A DNA stretch of 38,357 bases. Origin: Bryobacterales bacterium (GTDB lineage Bacteria; Acidobacteriota; Terriglobia; Bryobacterales; UBA6623). This document shows positions 30,791 through 38,357 of this stretch, piece after piece. The position numbers and the translations under genes are program-made. Numbering within the stretch: the first letter of the stretch is position 1; every line of letters starts with the position of its first letter. Below the pieces are notes generated by a model. The model had not been told where the DNA came from, ran no database searches, and worked only from the letters and a program-made list of their open reading frames with translations. The DNA lies in contig JAJDZN010000284.1 of NCBI GenBank assembly GCA_022824585.1, positions 1-38,357 on the forward strand, written 5' to 3'.

Positions 30791-31439
30791 GTCTACTGGA
30801 CGGAGTCCAAGCAAGGACGGTTCACTCCGCCGCAGAACCGCGGTTCGAGCGCCCAAGCGGACCTTCCTAGTGTTCTGCGAGGGCATCAGGACAGAGCCCG
30901 AGTACATCGAGGCGCTGAGACACGAGCCAGCGGTCCGCGACTCGGCGTCAGTTGAGATCCGAATAGACCGGACGGCAAGTGGAGCCGTGCCGTTGACCCT
31001 GGTAGACACAGCGGCTGAAGCCCGCGATCGCTATTCCCAAGAGCGAGGCGAGATCGATGAGGTGTGGTGTCTTTTCGACGTCGAATGGCCCCTGAACCAT
31101 CCCAATCTTCGTGAAGCGAGAGAGAAGGCTAAGGCGAGGAATGTCAATCTTGCCATTTCGAATCCCTGCTTCGAGCTGTGGCTGGTGCTCCATTTCGAAG
31201 AACACACCGCTTGGCTCAACAGTGACGTTGCGGGCAAGCTACGCTCTCGCCACGACAAGAGTTCAGGTAAGGGCTTGGAGGGCTCGGAGTACATGCCCCG
31301 GCGAACCGTGGCAGCGAACCGTGCGCGTGCGTTGGCGGCGAAGCATACGGGAGATGGAACCGAGTTTCCCGACGACAATCCGTCGTCGGGCATGTACCTT
31401 CTCCTTGACGCGATCGAGTCCAGCCGGAAGGCGCCCTAG
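30783..31439 (+). CDS. rloB: RloB-like TOPRIM-domain effector
   Basis: A 218-residue RloB-family protein, the predicted nuclease effector of AbiL-like systems. After a basic start (SPSKDGSLRRRTAVRAPKR) comes the TOPRIM first strand FLVFCEGIRTEPEYIEAL with the conserved Glu near residue 33, then DEVWCLFDVEWP with the acidic second motif. The family hallmark NLAISNPCFELWLVLHFEEH is intact, and the C-terminal NPSSGMYLLLDAI closes the domain. It overlaps the ATPase gene by eight bases, so expression is coupled. Whether it cuts DNA or RNA is not evident. Confidence 0.85.
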   Translation: MAKSTGRSPSKDGSLRRRTAVRAPKRTFLVFCEGIRTEPEYIEALRHEPAVRDSASVEIRIDRTASGAVPLTLVDTAAEARDRYSQERGEIDEVWCLFDVEWPLNHPNLREAREKAKARNVNLAISNPCFELWLVLHFEEHTAWLNSDVAGKLRSRHDKSSGKGLEGSEYMPRRTVAANRARALAAKHTGDGTEFPDDNPSSGMYLLLDAIESSRKAP

Positions 31440-31605
31440 CTTCGGCGAGCGGTCCGGCGAGGGAAGGTTCGGCATTGCAACGGGTCGCGCGTGCAAGAGC
31501 TGTTAGAGTTCCTGCACTTGCCGCTAGAACTACTAGGCCCGCAGCCGGGCACTCGTTCTCGAAACTAGAGCGAGGCGTAGTGCGAGATCTGCCGTTCCTT
31601 GCAGT

Positions 31606-32847
31606 TCAATCGAGTAGCGCCATTACCAAGCCGCTGCGGATCTTGGGAGAAAACCAGGTCGACTTGGGCGGCATCACGCGCCGCTGTCGGCAGACGTCGA
31701 CAAACTGCCCCATCGTCACTGGCGGCAGGGTCACCGCAAACGCGTACTCGCCCGTGTCAACCCGCTGGCGGAGGTATGTCGCATCGCGGTTGCCGCCGAC
31801 GAACGTCAGCCGCTCGTCCCGCGGATCGGAAATCCCGCAGAGCTCGTCGAACACGCGCTTCTGCACGATGGCGGCGTCAATGCAGTCGGCGGCATTGTCC
31901 GCGTCGTAGGCCTCGCTACGGGGCGTGAGTCTCAGCCATTCTTGCCCTGTGTAGAGTCCGATGGCATGCGGCGAGGTGGGTTGGTAGTCGGTGTTGACCG
32001 GAGCTTGGTCCACGCGAAAGTGCCGGGACAGGGCTTCCTGCCACGAAGCTGCGGACTGCTGATACGCTTTGACCAATCGGTTATATGGCGCCAGGCCCAT
32101 GCCGCTTGCCGGGAACGCAATCGCCAAGAACCCATCGAGACCTAGCATTGCTGCTGCGGCGCTGCGGTGGTTTCCGTCGGCGACGTATGCAAACGGCTCT
32201 TCGGCGAGCGCCTCGAGCAAGCTCGAGCGCTGGCGGCCAGCCGCCAGAATCCAGATCCTATGCGTGCAACCGTCTTCGGCGAGCGCCTCGTAGTCCGCTG
32301 ATCGGCTGTCGGCGGCGGCCGCAAGCAGCTTCGACAAGCGCCCATCGGTGTCCTCAACGGCGTTGTTGACCCCGCCGATGATGGAACGGGTGGCTTCGAT
32401 CAGGTCGGCCCGGCCACGAGCTTTCTTGGGACGCACGCCCTCATTGCGGACTATCGTCCCTTGCGGTGTCTGGTCGGTCAGGACATCGCTGGTCCGTGCG
32501 AGCCCCCCGAGCCCAATCTGGCGGGTGGCAGGCCGGGATGGGTCTTCGATCTCGTAGAGGAACAACGCTTCGCGAACCTCGCGAGTCAGTGGGCTCTGAC
32601 GAAGTTCAGCCATTCGGGAACTCGCTGCCTGCAACGCCTCCGGCGACCCCTCGGACAGCATCGCGTCCGGCGAATCTGCGCATGCGTGGGGCATGGTGAT
32701 CCGCAGTACGCTGTCCGGTTGGCGTTGAAGCAATTCAAAGATCTCAATGTCGCTCTGGAATTCGTCGTAGTTGGGACTGCACAGCCGCTGGGCCGCAGGG
32801 GAATCCACCGGAACGAGAGCGCGGGGGATGGGGTTGAGCGTGACCAT
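31606..32847 (-). CDS. DUF1015 family protein
   Basis: A 413-residue cytoplasmic protein of the DUF1015 family. Hallmarks are an N-terminal PIPRALVP with SPNYDEFQ, then ALFLYEIED, and PFAYVADGNHRSAAAAMLG, which corresponds to the family IADGHHR motif and suggests a nucleotide or metal site. The biochemical role is uncertain; the family is often found near serine and phosphoserine metabolism genes, none of which are here. The frame is open to 33000, but the ATG at 32847 matches the family N-terminus. It is convergent with rloB, with a 166-bp gap where I see no gene. Confidence 0.75.
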   Translation of the reverse strand: MVTLNPIPRALVPVDSPAAQRLCSPNYDEFQSDIEIFELLQRQPDSVLRITMPHACADSPDAMLSEGSPEALQAASSRMAELRQSPLTREVREALFLYEIEDPSRPATRQIGLGGLARTSDVLTDQTPQGTIVRNEGVRPKKARGRADLIEATRSIIGGVNNAVEDTDGRLSKLLAAAADSRSADYEALAEDGCTHRIWILAAGRQRSSLLEALAEEPFAYVADGNHRSAAAAMLGLDGFLAIAFPASGMGLAPYNRLVKAYQQSAASWQEALSRHFRVDQAPVNTDYQPTSPHAIGLYTGQEWLRLTPRSEAYDADNAADCIDAAIVQKRVFDELCGISDPRDERLTFVGGNRDATYLRQRVDTGEYAFAVTLPPVTMGQFVDVCRQRRVMPPKSTWFSPKIRSGLVMALLD

Positions 32848-33069
32848 AGTGAGCAGTGTTCGGCGCGGGCATCGATCTTGCCGCGCATGGAGAAATAGCC
32901 GACCGAGTGCGACCGGGTAACCTCTCTCAGCTTGCCGGTTTCCGCAGATGGCCGCAACCGGGGATCTGCAGGGAGTCGAGCCAGCAACTCCGCGTCCCAA
33001 TCAATTGGCTAGCGAAACCGAGACAGCGGCTGGCAGGTCTTATGATTGAGGGCAAGGGGAGTCAAAAGC

Positions 33070-33432
33070 ATGTTTGCCGCCGTGCGACCGATATTGATCA
33101 CGATCTTGCTGGCCAGTCTGGGCTTCGCTCAGGGCGGCCAGAAAAAAAACCCGGTTAACGGGAAATGGGATGCGACAGTGGGCGGACGGTCCTATCACTT
33201 CGTGATCGTGGAGGACCAAGGCGACGTTACCGGCACAGTGACGCCTGCTGGTGGGGAGCCGGTCGAAATCGAATACGGCCTGATCTTCGACGACGAACTG
33301 GAGTTCACGACAGTCGAAGGGGGGATTGAGTTCGAATGGACGGCCAAGGCCGGCAAGAACGCCATCAGAGGCACTCGAGTTAATCTCGACGACGAATCCG
33401 AAGTGCGATTTACGGCCAAGCGAGCCCGCTGA
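33070..33432 (+). CDS. Small secreted protein of unknown function
   Basis: A 120-residue protein with a clear signal peptide (FAAVRPILITILLASLGFAQ). The mature part is about 100 residues, beta-rich: NGKWDATVGGRSYHFVIVEDQGDVTGTVTPAGGEPVEIEYG then ELEFTTVEGGIEFEWTAKAGKNAIRGTRV. This resembles lipocalin-like or plasma-membrane secreted barrels in which GKW opens the first strand. No named family is assigned. The ATG at 33070 is favoured by AGGGGAG eight bases upstream; the 33046 extension lacks a ribosome binding site. Confidence 0.7.
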   Translation: MFAAVRPILITILLASLGFAQGGQKKNPVNGKWDATVGGRSYHFVIVEDQGDVTGTVTPAGGEPVEIEYGLIFDDELEFTTVEGGIEFEWTAKAGKNAIRGTRVNLDDESEVRFTAKRAR

Positions 33433-34216
33433 CCCCGCCGAGCCCCCAAGTCTTGTGTTGCCGCGGCGGTGGCTCTGATGACGGATTCTTGCTCGGGACA
33501 TTGCATTGTTTCAGATGCCCCACCGTCATCTGCCAGAAGTACCGTTTGAGCTGGACGGTTGCGCGCTCCTTTTCCTGTGAATGTCGCCGGTGTCGTCCCG
33601 GACAGCCTCACTCCGTCTCTCGAGTCCTTGTCTCGGCGCAAGGTTGGCGACTTGGGTTAGCCGCGGTCGCTAAGCACTGTCATTGTCGGCTTGCATCGTC
33701 CCCTGCGCACGCCCCAGGGTCACGATGCACCGATTCTTGAAAATCGCCCATGCGATGGGCGGAAATTGCCCATCGCATGGGCGATCCGCAATACCTCCAA
33801 TGGATCGCCTCGGGTCTTGCTCGAGCGTGGCCTTCAGGCCGTGGTGTCGGTTGGCAACCTTGTCGACCTCCGACGGCTCATGCGCGCAGCGTGCTTGGGT
33901 CTTGGAACCGTTCTTAGCCAAGAGGAGGTTGGCCGTGACAGCCGAATCCCGCGGGCACCGGCCGGACTCCAGCGCCCAAGGCTCTGTTGTGGCTCACGAC
34001 TGCCGAACTAGCACTTGGCTTCGCCGTGGAACGTTACAACCGGCTGCTGCCGATCAAGGTCAAGGTCGCCGAGAATCCCGGCTACGCCGCCACACGGGGC
34101 ATGCGCGCGTTCCCGCAAGAACGCGATCAACGGCGCATCGGTGGGCTGCTCCGCAATCCACAGCGAGGGACAACGTGGTCGCAGCGCTCCGCGCCCACGC
34201 TGTCCCTGTGTTCCGA
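33433..34216. other. Gene-poor stretch between secreted protein and mqnC
   Basis: Nearly 800 bp without a supported gene. It contains the 18-bp inverted repeat described separately. A plus-strand frame at 33987-34232 reads protein-like in its centre (ELALGFAVERYNRLLPIKVK), but it overlaps the 3' end of mqnC, has no ribosome binding site and matches no family I know. It could be a decayed gene fragment. No insertion-sequence ends or tRNA were seen. Confidence 0.4.
33743..33785. repeat. 18-bp perfect inverted repeat with 7-nt loop
   Basis: ATCGCCCATGCGATGGGC (33743-33760), a spacer GGAAATT, then its exact reverse complement (33768-33785). Each arm is itself nearly self-complementary (GCCCAT, three bases, ATGGGC), so one long hairpin or two short ones can form. 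No U-tract follows on either strand, so a classical terminator is unlikely. It could be a REP-like element, a small mobile element or a protein-binding site. Confidence 0.7.
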
Positions 34217-35341
34217 TCAATTCAGGAAGTAAGTCCGGTACAGGGTGTCGCGCTGCTTGGGGATAAACCCCGCCTCGCGGATCATCCGCCGCAAGTCCTC
34301 TTCCGTGGCCGAGTGGCTCGCGCCCGCTTGGCGGACGACGTTCTCCTCCAGCATCACGCTGCCCACGTCGTTTCCGCCGAAGCGCAGCCCAAGCTGGCAC
34401 ACCTTCAGGCCCTGGGTGACCCACGAGGTCTGTACGTTGAGGATGTTGTGCAGATACAGCCGCGAAATCGCCAGCGTCTGCAGGAACTCGCAAGCGGTCG
34501 CCTCTTCGGGAACCTTCTTGCCCAAGGCAGTGTTGTCCGGCTGGAAGGGCCAGGGAATGAATGCCGTGAAGCCGCCCGTCTCGTCCTGCAGCTGCCTCAA
34601 CGTCTCGAGGTGAGCGACTCGGTGCTCGATGGTTTCGCCGCAGCCGAACATCATGGTTGCGGTCGTGTTCATACCGATCTGGTGCGCCGTGCGGTGAACT
34701 GTGATCCAGTCTTCGGTGGTGCACTTGAGCCGGGCAATGCGACGCCGCACCTCATCGTCTAGGATCTCCGCGCCGGCCCCGGGCATGGAGTCCATGCCGG
34801 AGTCTTGCAGGCGCATCAGCGTGTCCTTGATGGTGAGGCTGCTCACTTCTGCGATACAGAGGATTTCGGGTGCCGACAGGCAGTGCAGCTGGACCTCCGG
34901 GAACCGCTGCTTGAGGCGGCTGAACAGGTCCTCGAAGTAGCCGATTGCGAGGTTTGGATTCACGCCGCCCTGCATGAGCACGCCGGTTCCCCCGCAATCC
35001 ACCGTCTCTTGGATCTTGTCCGCGATCGTCTCGAACGGCAGCACGTAGCCTTCGGAATGGCCCATCGGCCGGTAAAAGGCGCAGAAGCTGCAGTACTCGG
35101 TGCATTCGTTGGTGTGATTGATGTTGCGGTCGATGATGTAGCTGGCGATTCCATGCGGGTGCAGCTTCTCGCGGAAGGCGTCTGCCTCCATCCCGAGCCC
35201 GATCAGATCGTCGCTCCTGAAAGACTCGCGGGCTTGGTCCTTGGTCATCATCGTCTCTGCTCGCGGCCCGCTCAGGGAGCTGCAGTGCCGCAGTAGGTTC
35301 GAGCCGCACTGGCCGTGGGCCGTTCCGGAGATGTCCATCAT
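34217..35341 (-). CDS. mqnC: Cyclic dehypoxanthine futalosine synthase (radical SAM)
   Basis: A 374-residue radical SAM enzyme of the futalosine menaquinone pathway, converting dehypoxanthine futalosine to its cyclic form. The [4Fe-4S] motif is CTEYCSFC within NINHTNECTEYCSFCAFYR. QGGVNPNLAIGYFEDLF, SMPGAGAEILDDEVRR, TATMMFGCGETIEHRVAHL and FIPWPFQPDNTAL are pathway-specific signatures. The ATG at 35341 overlaps the mqnA stop as ATGA, suggesting coupling. However the first 30 residues are unlike the family, and an ATG pair at 35251/35248 (MMTKDQARESF) fits homologues better; the true start may be there. Confidence 0.92.
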   Translation of the reverse strand: MMDISGTAHGQCGSNLLRHCSSLSGPRAETMMTKDQARESFRSDDLIGLGMEADAFREKLHPHGIASYIIDRNINHTNECTEYCSFCAFYRPMGHSEGYVLPFETIADKIQETVDCGGTGVLMQGGVNPNLAIGYFEDLFSRLKQRFPEVQLHCLSAPEILCIAEVSSLTIKDTLMRLQDSGMDSMPGAGAEILDDEVRRRIARLKCTTEDWITVHRTAHQIGMNTTATMMFGCGETIEHRVAHLETLRQLQDETGGFTAFIPWPFQPDNTALGKKVPEEATACEFLQTLAISRLYLHNILNVQTSWVTQGLKVCQLGLRFGGNDVGSVMLEENVVRQAGASHSATEEDLRRMIREAGFIPKQRDTLYRTYFLN

Positions 35342-36237
35342 ACTTTGCCAGTGGGCGCTGTGCGGCCCGGGAGTGACGTCACGTCAGCCCCAACGCCGAG
35401 CCCGCGGGCTAGCCCGGATTCGGACAGGTAGCGGATAGCCCCTGGCGGCTGTATCAAGCCTTGCCTCGCTGCCAACCGCAGATACGTATCCATCGCTTCG
35501 CGTTCGGCTGGGGCGAGCTCATAGCGAATGTGGCGCGTGAGATATTTCCTGACGAGGCCTGCTTCGAATCCCAGCCGGCTGCTTTCGGCTGCCACGATCT
35601 CCTCGATCCGCGCGAGGCCGTAGGTGGCCGATCCCGCCAGCGCGGCCACCAATGCTGCGGAGTCCTCAACGGGCCTTGCGGCCCAAACCGCGAACACCAT
35701 GGGAAGGCCGGTGAGAGCCTGCCATTCTGCCCCGAGATCGTAGACATGAACCGGCTGGCCCCGCCAGTCGGACATCCCGGGGTCGAGCCTCAAGGCTGGA
35801 TCTCCGATGATCAGGGCGGCATCGGCCGCTTGCAGCATCTTGTCGAGCTGCGGGGCATGGGGATGGACGGCGGGCGTCGTGCCGTAGAGTTCGAAAGCCA
35901 AGACCTGCGCCAAGACCACCGAGCTGCGAGACCCGCTGTCAATCGCGATCGATTCAATATCGGCGAACGGCTTCTTGCAGACCAGCAAGATGCTCCGGAC
36001 GGATCCGCGGCAGGCGATACAGCCTCGCGGCGCGACCTCTAGGTCGGGTTGCCGCGCCAATTCGATGGTGGGGACCAGCCCAGCGTCGACGTCGCCCGAG
36101 CGTAACTTCTCGGCACAGTCGGCGGGCGTCGCGAATTCCAGTTCAACCAGGCTCCGCTGTGGACCATGAGCTAGGCCCCAGACCAATGGCGCAGTGTTGA
36201 GATAGCTTACTGCGCAGACTCGTGGCGTAGCTGGCAT
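35338..36237 (-). CDS. mqnA: Chorismate dehydratase, futalosine pathway
   Basis: A 299-residue MqnA, which dehydrates chorismate to 3-enolpyruvylbenzoate, the first committed step to menaquinone by the futalosine route. It opens with RVCAVSYLNTAPLVWGL. LRSGDVDAGLVPTIEL, SVRSILLVCKKP, SIAIDSGSRSSVVLAQVL and DAALIIGDPALRL follow, all typical of this periplasmic-binding-protein-like fold. LPMVFAVWAARP and KYLTRHIRYEL are late signatures. Length is normal. It directly precedes mqnC with a four-base overlap. The other pathway genes (mqnB, mqnE, mqnD) are not in this window. Confidence 0.9.
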   Translation of the reverse strand: MPATPRVCAVSYLNTAPLVWGLAHGPQRSLVELEFATPADCAEKLRSGDVDAGLVPTIELARQPDLEVAPRGCIACRGSVRSILLVCKKPFADIESIAIDSGSRSSVVLAQVLAFELYGTTPAVHPHAPQLDKMLQAADAALIIGDPALRLDPGMSDWRGQPVHVYDLGAEWQALTGLPMVFAVWAARPVEDSAALVAALAGSATYGLARIEEIVAAESSRLGFEAGLVRKYLTRHIRYELAPAEREAMDTYLRLAARQGLIQPPGAIRYLSESGLARGLGVGADVTSLPGRTAPTGKV

Positions 36238-36363
36238 AGGGGCCGATTCAGAGGAGCGATAGGCCTATGGTCCGTCCCTCAATGGGGCCGTCAAGCACCG
36301 CCGTGCGCACTCAGGTAACCTACAAGGGTTGCTTTCGCCATTGTAAGTAAGGTTAGTTCTGCC

Positions 36364-37356
36364 ATGAAATCGAGTTTCGGCCGCCTTATGCTGGGGGCCC
36401 TGATCCTACTTGTTCCAACATTGTCCGCAGCGAGCACTTTCTCGCTCGACGCGCCCGTGCTGGGCTACGTGTTCGATCCGGACACCGGCGAGCTTCGCCG
36501 CATGGACGGGTTCCCCGGCGCTTCCAGCTTGAGCGCTCCCATTGATCTCGGCTTCCCGATCATGCAGGCTGTTCTGGCACCGGACCAGAAGTCGGTGATC
36601 GTCCAAGACGGCGAAGGTCGCATGCTGTGGGTCAACCTCGCTGTGACGCCGCCTGCAGCCAGCGCTCTGGAAGACGCCATGGCCGCCGATGGGGCCATGT
36701 TTAGCCCAAGCGGCCGGCGCGCCGCTCTGTATTCGAGCGCCACCGGACGCCTCCAGCTGCTCGAGGTCGTGGGTGGCCGGCCGGAGTTGGGTGACGAGGT
36801 CGACAGCCTAGAGAGCATCGGAGGCTGGAAGGGATTCGCGCTCAGCGACTCCGGCACCGTGATGGCCGCTTCGATGCGCGCAGCCGGCGGGGCGCTGTAC
36901 ATGCTGAAGCCGGATCAGCTGCCGCAGCGCGTAGTCGGCATCGAGAGCCTGGGCGGCTTGGCATTTTTCTCGGGCAGCGATGATGCCGTGGTCGCTGATG
37001 CGGGTGCGAACGAAGTGTTGCTGCTGCGCTCGAACTCCGGGTGGTGGCACGCCTCGTCAGTGGCGACAGTCGACGATTTCATCGAGAATCCATTTTCGGT
37101 CCAGGTGACAGCCGATGGGCGCTTCGTCGCCGCAGCTGTTTCTGGCGGAGTTGCGTCAGTCCCGCTGGGCGGGGGCGTCGCGCAGTTTACTTCCTGCGCC
37201 TGCGCGCCGAAGGCGCTAGCGCCGCTGGCCGGGGGGAACACCTTCCTGCTGACCGAGGACACTTCGTCGCCGTTGAAGGTCATCGAGGTGGGCGATCGCT
37301 CGCGGGTGTTGTTCGTGCCTGCCATCCCGCAGGAGATCGAGGAGATTTCCAAGTAG
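36364..37356 (+). CDS. Secreted propeller-like protein, unknown function
   Basis: A 330-residue protein with a signal peptide (GRLMLGALILLVPTLSAAS). The mature part has repeated four-strand units typical of beta-propellers: VLGYVFDPDTGELRRMDGFPGA, QAVLAPDQKSVIVQDGEGRMLWVNL, GAMFSPSGRRAALYSSATGRLQLLEV and FSVQVTADGRFVAAAVSGGVASVPL. A Cys-Ala-Cys pair (SCACAPKAL) near residue 278 is unusual in such proteins and might bind a metal or form a disulfide. No enzymatic motif is visible. The upstream gap holds TAAGGT about 10 nt before the ATG and no strong ribosome binding site. Family not recognised. Confidence 0.7.
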   Translation: MKSSFGRLMLGALILLVPTLSAASTFSLDAPVLGYVFDPDTGELRRMDGFPGASSLSAPIDLGFPIMQAVLAPDQKSVIVQDGEGRMLWVNLAVTPPAASALEDAMAADGAMFSPSGRRAALYSSATGRLQLLEVVGGRPELGDEVDSLESIGGWKGFALSDSGTVMAASMRAAGGALYMLKPDQLPQRVVGIESLGGLAFFSGSDDAVVADAGANEVLLLRSNSGWWHASSVATVDDFIENPFSVQVTADGRFVAAAVSGGVASVPLGGGVAQFTSCACAPKALAPLAGGNTFLLTEDTSSPLKVIEVGDRSRVLFVPAIPQEIEEISK

Positions 37357-37429
37357 CGCGGGACTATCCGGCTGCCAGTCTCGAACCGCAGCCGGGCCGG
37401 CCGTTGAAACCGGACGTGTGCGGGAGCCG

Positions 37430-38215
37430 ATGGGCCCTTACACCAACCTTCTGGTAGATTGCGCCGACGGCCTGGCGGTCCTCACCGTCAATCGGCCGGA
37501 CAAGCTCAACGCGCTCAATGGCGAGACGCTTGATGCCCTCGCCGAGTTCTTCGGCGATGCTGCGACGTCGGGCGATGCCTCGGCAGTGATCGTCACGGGC
37601 GCGGGCGAAAAGAGCTTCATCGCCGGAGCGGATATCGAAGAGGTATCGGGCTTTACCCCGCTCGAGGGACGCCAGTGGGGGCTTCGCGGGCAGGCGCTGC
37701 TGCACCAGATCGAATCGCTGGAGAAGCCGGTCATTGCCGCCATCAACGGCTTTGCCCTAGGCGGCGGGCTGGAATTGGCGATGGCCTGCCACGTCCGGGT
37801 GGCATCATCCAACGCCCGGCTCGGCCAGCCCGAGCTCAAGCTGGGAATCGTGCCCGGCTTCGGCGGCACGCAGAGGCTTCCCAGGATCGTCGGCAAGGGG
37901 CTCGCGCTGGAGCTGCTACTGACCGGAGACCCTGTCGACGCCCGGCGCGCGCTGGAAATCGGCTTGGTCAATCGCGTCACAGAGCCTGAGTGCCTGATGC
38001 CGGAGGCTAAGCGTCTTGCCGCGAGAATCCTGCGCAACGGACCGCTGGCGATCAGCCTGACGCTGCAAGCGGTGAACCGGGGCATGGAAATGCCGCTGGC
38101 CGAGGCGTTGGAATGGGAAGTCGCCCAGTATGCGCTGAGCTGCGCCACCGAGGACGTCAAGGAAGGCACGCGGGCATTCTTGGAGAAGCGCCCGCCGCGA
38201 TTTCGCGGCCGCTAG
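37430..38215 (+). CDS. Enoyl-CoA hydratase/isomerase (crotonase family)
   Basis: A 261-residue crotonase-fold enzyme, probably hydrating 2-enoyl-CoA in fatty-acid or amino-acid breakdown. ADGLAVLTVNRPDKLNALN opens the fold. GEKSFIAGADIEEV forms the first oxyanion strand, NGFALGGGLELAMACHVRVA carries the first catalytic Glu, and GQPELKLGIVPGFGGTQRLPRIVG carries the second Glu and the second oxyanion loop. Both Glu residues present point to a true hydratase. The frame opens at a GTG at 37418; I use the ATG at 37430, where the family N-terminus begins, though GGGAG is only four bases upstream. No gene is seen in the remaining 142 bp of the window. Confidence 0.9.
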   Translation: MGPYTNLLVDCADGLAVLTVNRPDKLNALNGETLDALAEFFGDAATSGDASAVIVTGAGEKSFIAGADIEEVSGFTPLEGRQWGLRGQALLHQIESLEKPVIAAINGFALGGGLELAMACHVRVASSNARLGQPELKLGIVPGFGGTQRLPRIVGKGLALELLLTGDPVDARRALEIGLVNRVTEPECLMPEAKRLAARILRNGPLAISLTLQAVNRGMEMPLAEALEWEVAQYALSCATEDVKEGTRAFLEKRPPRFRGR

Positions 38216-38357
38216 GCCGAAGTTCCGGGCGGTTTTGCCGCTCGATCTCGCGCTAACTCGTTGATTCCAAAGGGCCTAGACTGCTTTCCATGCGCTTGCC
38301 GGGTGTTTTATGTTCCCATGTAATGGACTTTTGATGTGCTGGTTTGTTGCTTTTATT

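Noticed and set aside
1..38357. CRISPR array, insertion sequence, prophage, origin of replication
   Set aside because: I saw no regularly spaced repeats with unique spacers, no transposase or integrase, no phage structural genes and no DnaA-box cluster. The only regular array is the three hipBA operator-like repeats.

Overview
The window is high-GC bacterial DNA with short intergenic gaps, carrying genes of several kinds: secreted enzymes (a sulfatase, GH29 and GH88/105-like glycosidases, an arylsulfotransferase, a propeller-PHP protein), the futalosine menaquinone genes mqnA and mqnC, a DUF4159 protein, Tat-type enolase-superfamily and sulfatase precursors, and many toxin-antitoxin modules. 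The combination looks most like an uncultivated Acidobacteriota of the Bryobacterales/Solibacter type, possibly marine or host-associated. That is inference from gene content; no rRNA or ribosomal protein gene is present to test it.

Layout. 0-1.6 kb: the start of a sulfatase gene, an empty stretch, then an intact vapBC pair. 1.7-5.4 kb: metK, ahcY and a DUF4159 gene in one operon behind a leader of about 115 nt with strong internal helices and a possible SD-sequestering hairpin. 5.4-9.05 kb (minus): tex, rnhB and a small membrane protein. 9.1-13.8 kb: secreted protein, exported enolase-superfamily enzyme, and a propeller-PHP (DUF3604) enzyme. 13.8-16 kb: two antitoxin genes whose partner toxins appear broken. 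16-25.7 kb: arylsulfotransferase; a thiolase-superfamily operon (HMG-CoA-synthase-like domain fused to a DUF35 domain, thiolase, GNAT, Gfo/Idh/MocA oxidoreductase); and a GH88/105-like hydrolase with an alpha-L-fucosidase. 25.7-31.4 kb: a defence-type cluster with an Mrr nuclease, hipBA with three operator-like repeats spaced exactly 50 bp, a solitary ribbon-helix-helix antitoxin, and an AbiL-like pair (AAA ATPase plus RloB/TOPRIM). 31.6-38.2 kb: DUF1015, a small secreted protein, a gene-poor stretch with an 18-bp perfect inverted repeat, mqnA-mqnC, a secreted propeller-like protein and an enoyl-CoA hydratase.

How it fits together. MetK makes SAM and AhcY clears SAH, so joint control by a SAM- or SAH-responsive leader is plausible. 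The fucosidase, GH88/105-like enzyme, sulfatase and arylsulfotransferase suggest use of sulfated, deoxysugar-rich polysaccharides. The toxin-antitoxin and defence genes form two accessory patches. Several antitoxins there outlived their toxins, which points to repeated gain and decay. Four first-in-transcript genes lack a Shine-Dalgarno sequence and carry a -10-like hexamer 9-10 nt before the start codon, suggesting leaderless transcripts, while the metK, ahcY, DUF4159 and thiolase genes have clear Shine-Dalgarno sequences.
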